A stretch of 11,712 nt of DNA from an uncultured Comamonadaceae bacterium (lineage in GTDB: Bacteria; Pseudomonadota; Gammaproteobacteria; Burkholderiales; Burkholderiaceae): the NCBI GenBank assembly GCA_946482115.1, contig CAMLQP010000070.1, positions 1 to 11,712 on the forward strand, in the 5' to 3' direction. Shown here piece by piece: positions 6,258 through 11,712 of this stretch (positions within the stretch are counted from its first letter, which is position 1; each line of letters begins with the position of its first letter). Made by a program: the position numbers and the translations under genes. The notes beneath the pieces were generated by a model. The model was given only the letters and a program-made list of their open reading frames with translations. It did not search any database and was not told where the DNA came from.

Positions 6258-7853
6258 ATGGATGCACCCCTGCTCGACGTGAAAAACCTGCGCGTGGCCT
6301 TCGATGGCCGCGAGGTGGTGCATGGCATCGATTTCCAGATCCGCGCTGGCGAGAAGCTGGCGCTGGTGGGCGAGTCGGGTTCGGGCAAGACGGTTTCGGC
6401 CCTGAGCCTGCTGCGGCTCGCGCTCAACGCCGACGTGAGCGGCCAGGCCCTGCTGCAGGGGCGCGACCTGCTGGCGCTGCCCGAGCGCGAGCTGCGTGGC
6501 GTGCGCGGGCGCGAGGTGGCCATGATCTTCCAGGAGCCCATGACCGCGCTCAACCCGCTGTACCCCGTGGGCGACCAGATCGCCGAGGTGCTGCAGCTCA
6601 AGCGCGCGCTGGACCGGACGCAGGCCTGGAGCGGGGCGGTTGAACTGCTCGCCTCCACCGGCATTGCCGAGCCCGGGCGCCGCGCCCAGGCCTACCCGCA
6701 CCAGCTCAGCGGCGGTCAGCGCCAGCGCGCCATGATCGCCATGGCCCTGGCCAGCGATCCCCAGCTGCTGCTGGCCGACGAGCCCACGACGGCGCTGGAC
6801 GCCAGCCTGCGCACGCAGATGCTGGAGCTGCTGGACCGCCTGCAGCGCGAGCACGGCATGGCACTGCTGCTGATCACCCACGACCTGAACCTGGTGCGAC
6901 GCTTCGCCGACCGCGTGGCGGTGATGGAGCACGGCCACCTGGTGGAGCAGGGCACGGTGGCCGAGGTGTTCGCCCGGCCGCAGCATGCCTACACCCGACG
7001 CCTGCTGGCCAGCAAGCCGGCGCGCGACGTCACCGAAGGCGATGCCGCTGGCGCGCCCCTGTTGTCGGCCGAAGGGCTGGAGGTGGACTACCCTGTTCCG
7101 TTGCCGGGTTTCAGGGGCTGGTTCCGCAAGGGCAGCTTCCGCGCGGTCCAGCGCCTGGACTTCGCGCTGCGCCCGGGTCGCACGCTGGGCGTGATCGGGG
7201 AGTCGGGTTCGGGCAAATCCACGCTGGCGCTGGCGGCGCTGGGGTTGCTGGCCCACCAGGGGCGGCTCGCGCTCGATGGCACCACCTGGGCCGAGGCCCG
7301 GCGCGAGGGCCGCGAAAGGGCCCTGCGCCGTCAGGTGCAGGTGGTGTTCCAGGATCCCTTTTCGTCCCTGTCGCCGCGCCTCACGGTGGAACAGATCGTG
7401 GGTGAAGGCCTGCGCGTGCACGAGCCCGGGCTGTCCGAGGCCCAGCGCCGCGAACGCGTGGTTCAGGCCCTGGCCGACGTGGGCCTGCTGCAGGATGGCT
7501 CGGCCGATGCCGTGCTGCCGCGCTACCCGCACGAATTCTCGGGCGGCCAGCGCCAGCGCATCGCGATCGCCCGGGCCCTGATCGTGCTGCCGCGCGTGCT
7601 GGTGCTGGACGAACCCACCAGCGCGCTCGATGTCACGGTGCAGCAGCAGATCATCGCGCTGCTGCAGCGCCTGCAGCGCGAGCGGGCCCTGAGCTACCTG
7701 CTGATCACCCACGACGTGGACGTGGTGCGCGCCATGGCCCACGAGGTGATGGTGCTGCGCCAGGGCGTGGTGCTGGAGCATGGCCCCTGCGAGACGGTCC
7801 TGGGCAGTCCGCGCGACGGCTACACCGCCCAGCTGGTGGCCGCTTCGTCATGA
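6258..7853 (+). CDS. yejF: YejF-like ABC transporter ATPase with two nucleotide-binding domains
   Basis: A 531-residue fused ATPase that powers the YejBE channel from the cytoplasmic side. Domain 1 has Walker A GESGSGKT (38-45), Q-loop Q92, signature LSGGQRQR (150-157), Walker B LLLADEP (170-176) and switch H208. Domain 2 has Walker A GESGSGKS (314-321), Q-loop Q365, signature FSGGQRQR (427-434), Walker B LVLDEP (448-453) and switch H485. Both ATP sites look complete. The oligopeptide-type C-terminal extension of domain 1, including PQHAYTRRLLAS (241-252), is present. The start ATG at 6258 follows the yejE stop by one base, with AGGA at 6246-6249 as ribosome-binding site; a longer in-frame ATG at 6213 lies within yejE and is unlikely. 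The last four bases, ATGA, are shared with the next gene. Confidence 0.96.
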   Translation: MDAPLLDVKNLRVAFDGREVVHGIDFQIRAGEKLALVGESGSGKTVSALSLLRLALNADVSGQALLQGRDLLALPERELRGVRGREVAMIFQEPMTALNPLYPVGDQIAEVLQLKRALDRTQAWSGAVELLASTGIAEPGRRAQAYPHQLSGGQRQRAMIAMALASDPQLLLADEPTTALDASLRTQMLELLDRLQREHGMALLLITHDLNLVRRFADRVAVMEHGHLVEQGTVAEVFARPQHAYTRRLLASKPARDVTEGDAAGAPLLSAEGLEVDYPVPLPGFRGWFRKGSFRAVQRLDFALRPGRTLGVIGESGSGKSTLALAALGLLAHQGRLALDGTTWAEARREGRERALRRQVQVVFQDPFSSLSPRLTVEQIVGEGLRVHEPGLSEAQRRERVVQALADVGLLQDGSADAVLPRYPHEFSGGQRQRIAIARALIVLPRVLVLDEPTSALDVTVQQQIIALLQRLQRERALSYLLITHDVDVVRAMAHEVMVLRQGVVLEHGPCETVLGSPRDGYTAQLVAASS

Positions 7854-8614
7854 GTGCCGGACGGCCGCCCGAGGGCATGCCGGTGGATGGGCCGCTGCGC
7901 TGGCTGCGCCTGGGCTGGGCCGACCTGTGGGCGCGCCCGGTGCCGGCGCTGCTGCATGGGCTGGCGGCCACGCTGTTCGGCTGGGCGCTGCTGGGGATCG
8001 CTCACGACCGCTTCTGGTGGCTGGCCGGCGCGTTCTCGGGCTTCCTGCTGGTCGCGCCGATCTGGGCCTCCGGGCTTTACCTGATCAGCCGCGACCGCGC
8101 GGCAGGCCGGGTGTCGGGCCTGGGAGACGTGTGGCGGCTGTGGTGGCGGCGCGACCCCAGACTGGTGCGGTTCGGCCTGCTGCTGGCCCTGGCCGGCACT
8201 GGCTGGGTGCTGACCTCGGCCGCGCTCATCACCGGCTGGTCGCCGCAGCCCATCGACCGTCCGGTGGATTTCCTGCGGCACGTGGTGCTGGCACCCGGCA
8301 CCGGCCTGTTCGAGGTCTGGCTGCTGCTCGGGGCGCTGCTGGCCGCGCCGGTGTTCGCCTCCAGCGTGCTGACCATGCCGATGCTGGTCGACACCGACAG
8401 GCCGCTGGCCGAGTGCGTGCGGGCCAGCTGGTCCGCCGTGGCGGCGCGGCCCGGCGAGATGGCGCTGTGGGCGCTGATCATCGTCGCGCTGGTCGGCCTG
8501 GGCATGCTCGCCGGCATGTTGGGCCTGGTGCTGGTGGTGCCATGGCTGGGACACGCCAGTTGGCATGCGTATTGCGGCGTTTATCCCGAGTGCGTCGATA
8601 AACGGACGATTTAG
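7850..8614 (+). CDS. DUF2189 family polytopic membrane protein
   Basis: A 254-residue integral membrane protein. After a short cytoplasmic leader with LRWLRLGWADLWARP (16-30), hydrophobic segments lie near 33-51, 55-79, 107-128, 150-180 and 204-232. The segment SVLTMPMLVDTDRPLAECVRA (171-191, quoted here without further residues) followed by ARPGEMALWALI, and the PWLGHASWHAY end (231-241), match the DUF2189 family of predicted membrane proteins with unknown role. The start overlaps the yejF stop as ATGA (7850-7853), so translation is probably coupled. Location directly after an ABC importer could mean an accessory role in it, but DUF2189 genes are not established yej partners and the coupling may only reflect shared transcription. 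The final residues (about YPECVDKRTI) are encoded by DNA that is visibly less GC-rich than the rest of the gene. Confidence 0.82.
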   Translation: MSAGRPPEGMPVDGPLRWLRLGWADLWARPVPALLHGLAATLFGWALLGIAHDRFWWLAGAFSGFLLVAPIWASGLYLISRDRAAGRVSGLGDVWRLWWRRDPRLVRFGLLLALAGTGWVLTSAALITGWSPQPIDRPVDFLRHVVLAPGTGLFEVWLLLGALLAAPVFASSVLTMPMLVDTDRPLAECVRASWSAVAARPGEMALWALIIVALVGLGMLAGMLGLVLVVPWLGHASWHAYCGVYPECVDKRTI

Positions 8615-8618
8615 AGCG

Positions 8619-8840
8619 ATGAACGGCGGCTTGTGGGGTTTCAGTGAAGTTCAAATCTCGCAGTTTGGCCTGAGCTTCGGGATCGGCGCGTTTGTTCTCT
8701 ACATGCTTTTCATCGTCTGGAATCTGGCGCGCGAATCCAGGGCTGGCCGTTTTGGAACCTTTGTGCTGTTTCTGGTACTGTCGTTCGGCATGGTCGGGTT
8801 TTTGGCCAAGAGCCTGATCCAGTGGATCATCGGCATCTGA
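8619..8840 (+). CDS. DUF2788 family two-helix small membrane protein
   Basis: A 73-residue protein with two predicted membrane helices (about 16-36 and 45-66). They are joined by the short basic loop NLARESRAGRFGTF, which is highly characteristic of DUF2788 proteins. By the positive-inside rule, this loop with Arg38, Arg41 and Arg44 should face the cytoplasm. The function of the family is unknown. I chose the ATG at 8619, four bases after the upstream stop, because the family-like sequence (MNGGLWGFSEVQISQFGLSF) starts there; an earlier ATG at 8565 would overlap the DUF2189 gene and add unrelated residues. No strong Shine-Dalgarno is present. The stop lies 6 bases before the GTG of the secretion-type ATPase, so the two are likely made together. 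The gene is less GC-rich than its neighbours. Confidence 0.8.
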   Translation: MNGGLWGFSEVQISQFGLSFGIGAFVLYMLFIVWNLARESRAGRFGTFVLFLVLSFGMVGFLAKSLIQWIIGI

Positions 8841-8846
8841 CCGCCT

Positions 8847-11318
8847 GTGTCACGCATCGATCGCATGAAAAAAATCGAACTGCCCACGCCCCCCTCCGGT
8901 TTGTACGTATCCGACGGAAGCCCCCCCAACCGATGGGCCTGTCTGGTGACGGGCTGGAACAAGAACCGCCTGTCCGGACGCCTGCTCAATTTCGATCTGG
9001 AGCAGCAGCAGGTCAAGGTCCAGGGTTCGGGCACCCGGTCGCCCACCGCCATCAAGTTCGCGCAGTTCAAGTCGCTGCGCATCGAAGGGGGCCTCACGCC
9101 CCTGAAGGACGAGAACCACACCCGCGATCCGGCGGTGGATGATCTCAACTTCCAGCCTTTCAGCATCCAGCTGGTGGACGGCAGCAAGCTCGAGGGCGAA
9201 AGTGCGGGCGTGCACGATCTGGTGTCCGGCCTGTGGCTGTTCATGCCCGACGACACGGGCACCGGCCTCGTGCGCTGCTTCGTGCCGCGGGTGGGCATCG
9301 AGAGCTACCAGGCGTCGGACGTGGTGTCCAACGGGTTCGAGATGTTCTCGTTCGCGGCCTCCGACTTCAAGGACACCGTCAACGCCGAGATCGGTGACAT
9401 GCCGCTGGAGTTCGCGGCCACGGGAACGCCGCCGTCCCAGGTGGTCGAGACCAAGGACGAGCTGCTCGCCGCCCTGGAACGCCAGGCCCGCATCAAGCCG
9501 GTGCCCATCGGCGAAGCCCTGGTGGGCATGGGCAAGATCACCCAGCCGCAGCTGGCCGAGGCCCTGCGCCGCCAGAAAGGAGGCAAGGGCGTTCCTCTGG
9601 GCCAGATCCTGATCGACAGCGGGCTGGTCAACGCGCAGGACCTGCAGGTGGCCTTTGCCCGCAAGATGGGCTATCCCGTGGTGGACCTCCGCAAGTTCCA
9701 GGTCGACGCCAGGGCGCTGCGTACCATCCCGATGGCGCTGGCCATCCGGCTCAAGGTCGTGCCGCTGCTGATGAACAAGGCCATGCTGGTGGTGGCCATG
9801 CCCGATCCCCTGCAGTTCAAGATCATCGAGGAGCTGGAGTTCACCACGCAGCTGAAGGTGTTGCCGGTGCTCACCGCACCCGACGACCTCGTCACGCGCA
9901 TCACCAAGCTCTACCGCGAGATCGGCCTGTCCGAGCTCGGCGGCCTGCTTGACAGCCCGTCGCCGCAGGCGGATGCGGCGGCCGAAGCGTTGCAAGGTCA
10001 GGATGTGTTCCTGCTCGCGTCGGAACTGGCCGGCGAGAGCGGTGAAACCGAGGAAGAGCGGCAGGTCGAGCAGTCGGACAACACGCTGGTCAAGCTGATC
10101 AACTCCATGATCAGCGAGGCCTACCAGCAGGGCGCCTCGGACATCCACATCGAGCCCTACCCGGGCCGGCAGAAGCTCAAGATCCGCTTCCGCATCGACG
10201 GCCAGCTGCGACCCTACCTCGAGCTGCCCGCGAGCTACCGCAACGCGCTGATCGCGCGGCTGAAGATCATGTGCGATCTCGACATCTCCGAGAAGCGCAA
10301 GGCCCAGGACGGCAAGATCAACTTCTCCAAGTTCGGCGGCCTTAAGATCGAGCTGCGCGTGGCAACCATCCCCACCACCCACGGCCTGGAAGACGTGGTG
10401 CTGCGGATACTGTCCTCGTCCAAGACCCTGAACCTGGACCAGCTGGGGTTCTCGCCGCGCAACCTGGAGCAGTTCACGCGGGCGGCCGAGCGGCCCTACG
10501 GCCTGATCCTGTGCGTGGGTCCCACGGGCTCGGGCAAGACCACCACGCTGCACGCGGCACTGGGCAGCATCAACCAGCCCGACCGCAAGATATGGACCGC
10601 CGAGGACCCGGTGGAGATCACCCAGCACGGGTTGCGGCAGATCCAGGTCAACCCCAAGATCGGCTGGACCTTTGCCACCGCGCTGCGCGCGCTGCTGCGG
10701 GCCGACCCCGACGTCATCATGGTGGGCGAGATCCGCGACCAGGAGACCGCCGAGATGGCGGTGGAGGCTTCGCTGACCGGGCACCTGGTCATGTCCACGC
10801 TGCACACCAACACGGCGGCCGAAACCATAGGCCGCCTCATGGACCTGGGCCTGGACCCATTCTCGTTCGCGGACTCGCTGCTGGCCGTGATGGCCCAGCG
10901 CCTGGTGCGCCGCTTCTGCTCGGACTGCGTGAGCAGCGCGCCCATGACGGCCGACGAGATGGAGCAGCTGACGCTGGACTACCAGATCGGTCTGCCTGCC
11001 GACGACCCCTGCCTGGACAGGCGTGAGCTGCATCGCCAGTGGCGCGAGGCCTACGGCCAGGCGGGCGAGCTGCGCAGCTACCACGCCGTGGGCTGCGAGA
11101 AGTGCGGGCACACGGGCTACCGGGGCCGGGTGGGCATACACGAACTGCTGGTCACGTCACCGCCGCTGCGCCGGCTCATCCAGACCCGGGCCCGCTCGGA
11201 GGACCTGCTGCACCAGGCCATGCGCGACGGGCTGCGCACGCTGCGCCAGGACGGCATCGCCAAGGTGCTGCAGGGGCTGACCTCGCTGGCCGAGATCCGC
11301 GCCAACAGCAACGCGTAG
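8847..11318 (+). CDS. GspE/PilB-family secretion or pilus ATPase with extra N-terminal region
   Basis: An 823-residue hexameric-type motor ATPase. Residues 1-200 match no family I recognise. Residues 204-360 form a MshEN/T2SSE-N-type domain with two tandem 24-residue motifs (220-243 and 250-273). An acidic linker follows (about 395-411). The catalytic part begins near 412: SDIHIEP (431-437), Walker A GPTGSGKTTT (558-567) with K564, Asp box TAEDPVE (584-590), Walker B region LLRADPDVIMVGEIRD (616-631) and His box GHLVMSTLHTN (645-655). Two CxxC pairs (C691/C694 and C750/C753) match the zinc-binding C-terminal motif of GspE/PilB. All catalytic elements look intact. It should drive pilin or pseudopilin assembly at the inner membrane, but no platform protein, pilin or peptidase gene is in view. 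The start is GTG 8847 or ATG 8865; neither has a good ribosome-binding site. Confidence 0.93.
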   Translation: MSRIDRMKKIELPTPPSGLYVSDGSPPNRWACLVTGWNKNRLSGRLLNFDLEQQQVKVQGSGTRSPTAIKFAQFKSLRIEGGLTPLKDENHTRDPAVDDLNFQPFSIQLVDGSKLEGESAGVHDLVSGLWLFMPDDTGTGLVRCFVPRVGIESYQASDVVSNGFEMFSFAASDFKDTVNAEIGDMPLEFAATGTPPSQVVETKDELLAALERQARIKPVPIGEALVGMGKITQPQLAEALRRQKGGKGVPLGQILIDSGLVNAQDLQVAFARKMGYPVVDLRKFQVDARALRTIPMALAIRLKVVPLLMNKAMLVVAMPDPLQFKIIEELEFTTQLKVLPVLTAPDDLVTRITKLYREIGLSELGGLLDSPSPQADAAAEALQGQDVFLLASELAGESGETEEERQVEQSDNTLVKLINSMISEAYQQGASDIHIEPYPGRQKLKIRFRIDGQLRPYLELPASYRNALIARLKIMCDLDISEKRKAQDGKINFSKFGGLKIELRVATIPTTHGLEDVVLRILSSSKTLNLDQLGFSPRNLEQFTRAAERPYGLILCVGPTGSGKTTTLHAALGSINQPDRKIWTAEDPVEITQHGLRQIQVNPKIGWTFATALRALLRADPDVIMVGEIRDQETAEMAVEASLTGHLVMSTLHTNTAAETIGRLMDLGLDPFSFADSLLAVMAQRLVRRFCSDCVSSAPMTADEMEQLTLDYQIGLPADDPCLDRRELHRQWREAYGQAGELRSYHAVGCEKCGHTGYRGRVGIHELLVTSPPLRRLIQTRARSEDLLHQAMRDGLRTLRQDGIAKVLQGLTSLAEIRANSNA

Positions 11319-11416
11319 CTGAGCCCCCCCGCGCCGCGCCTGGGGGCGCGTCACCCCTCAAGGGGGCAACACCAGCCGTCCGGCGAAGCCGGCCCGGCGG
11401 TGTTCCCGGTTCTGGG
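11319..11416. repeat. GC-rich inverted-repeat spacer between convergent genes
   Basis: A 98-base non-coding stretch between the ATPase stop and the acyl-CoA dehydrogenase stop. It holds a small CCCC-TCAA-GGGG stem (11354-11357 with 11362-11365) and a long stem-loop (listed separately). It shares the CGGCCCGGCG core (about 11390-11399) and the pattern of C-run/G-run hairpin followed by that core with the yejA-yejB spacer at 4099-4203. I judge the two to be members of the same type of intergenic element, without being able to align them against the rest of the genome. Confidence 0.45.
11368..11404. terminator. Long stem-loop between convergent genes, possible bidirectional terminator
   Basis: The sequence folds as AACACC/GGTGTT (11368-11373 with 11399-11404), GCCG/CGGC (11375-11378 with 11395-11398) and CCGGC/GCCGG (11380-11384 with 11388-11392) around a GAA loop. 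This gives 15 base pairs, interrupted by A11374, T11379 and C11393-C11394. It stands between two converging genes, where a terminator for both is expected. There is no U-run on either side, so it is not a textbook intrinsic terminator; it may instead protect transcript 3' ends or act with Rho. Confidence 0.4.
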
Positions 11417-11712
11417 TCAGAAACCCCGCGTGACAGGCATCTCGACGTCGGTCTTGAGCGCCATGTGCCGGGCCAGCTCCAGCTTGGCGATGGACTGGCG
11501 GTGGACCTCGTCGGGGCCGTCGGCCAGACGCAGGGTGCGCTGGTTGGCGTAGCCGTAGGCCAGCGGAAAGTCGTCGCTCATGCCGCCGGCGCCGTGGGCC
11601 TGGATGGCCCAGTCGAAGATCTGGCAGGCCATGTTGGGTGCCACCACCTTGATCATGGCGATCTCGGCCTTGGCCACCTTGTTGCCCACGGTGTCCATCA
11701 TGTAGGCGGCCT
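11417..11712 (-). CDS. Acyl-CoA dehydrogenase, C-terminal fragment (5' end outside window)
   Basis: The minus-strand frame is open from the right edge to TGA at 11419-11417 and gives about 98 C-terminal residues. The sequence is the C-terminal helical domain of a FAD-dependent acyl-CoA dehydrogenase: [20 protein letters not shown], then the flavin-contacting [20 protein letters not shown] and [21 protein letters not shown]. The combination [10 protein letters not shown] with LADGPDEVH is typical of the ACAD10/ACAD11-like group, which acts on less usual acyl-CoAs, so I would not assign it to straight short-chain beta-oxidation. The FAD- and substrate-binding N-terminal domains and the catalytic base are outside the window. 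The ATG pair near 11696-11701 is internal, because the coding frame continues beyond it ([11 protein letters not shown]). The gene converges on the GspE-like ATPase across a 98-base spacer. Confidence 0.92.
   Translation of the reverse strand, partial: AAYMMDTVGNKVAKAEIAMIKVVAPNMACQIFDWAIQAHGAGGMSDDFPLAYGYANQRTLRLADGPDEVHRQSIAKLELARHMALKTDVEMPVTRGF

Noticed and set aside
4117..6664. Minus-strand open frames of 386 and 482 codons opposite yejB, yejE and yejF
   Set aside because: Charged, repetitive shadow translations opposite well-defined permease and ATPase genes.
8850..11141. 763-codon open frame on the minus strand opposite the GspE-like ATPase
   Set aside because: Same reason: its translation is a low-complexity mirror of the ATPase codons, while the plus strand has every catalytic motif.
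1..11712. CRISPR array, tRNA, rRNA, insertion sequence or prophage genes
   Set aside because: I saw no regularly spaced direct repeats, no tRNA- or rRNA-like stretch, no transposase or integrase, and non-coding DNA totals only a few hundred bases.

Overview
This is a strongly GC-rich bacterial window with tightly packed genes and almost no non-coding DNA. It looks like a betaproteobacterial chromosome, most plausibly Comamonadaceae (for example a Hydrogenophaga- or Acidovorax-like organism). That is an inference from the YejABEF proteins, the DUF2189 and DUF2788 small membrane proteins, the Gram-negative FabI, and the GC-rich inverted-repeat style of the intergenic DNA. No ribosomal or other marker RNA is present to confirm it.

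Layout, left to right. (1) The 3' end of a PLP-dependent Orn/Lys/Arg decarboxylase runs in from the left edge (+), followed by a small YdcH/DUF465 coiled-coil protein (+). (2) Two minus-strand genes follow: fabI (enoyl-ACP reductase, about 2267 to 1473) and, downstream of it, a small secreted ATP-dependent DNA ligase of the Lig E type. The ligase gene ends tail-to-tail with ydcH and overlaps it by 17 bases. (3) Divergent from fabI, with only 37 bases between the start codons, is a plus-strand yejA-yejB-yejE-yejF cassette encoding a complete oligopeptide/microcin-C-type ABC importer: periplasmic binding protein, two permeases and a two-domain ATPase. yejA is separated from yejBEF by 105 bases rich in overlapping inverted repeats, whereas yejB, yejE, yejF and the next gene overlap or nearly abut. 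(4) A DUF2189 polytopic membrane protein is coupled to yejF by a 4-base ATGA overlap. A 73-residue two-helix DUF2788 protein and an 823-residue GspE/PilB-family secretion ATPase follow, with gaps of 4 and 6 bases. (5) A 98-base GC-rich inverted-repeat spacer separates this run from the C-terminal end of an acyl-CoA dehydrogenase gene on the minus strand, cut by the right edge.

How they work together. YejABEF is one machine that imports peptides across the inner membrane. The run yejB to the GspE-like ATPase (about 4204-11318) has no gap longer than 6 bases and could be one transcript, although base composition becomes less GC-rich around 8560-8880, where a second unit may begin. FabI serves fatty-acid elongation, and the ligase is probably periplasmic and acts on nicked DNA there.

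Most of the window is ordinary core-type gene content. The part most worth a second look is the GspE-like ATPase. It has about 200 extra N-terminal residues with no family I recognise, a MshEN-type domain whose two cyclic-di-GMP motif copies carry proline where the consensus has arginine, and a tightly linked small membrane protein instead of the usual pilus or secretion partners.
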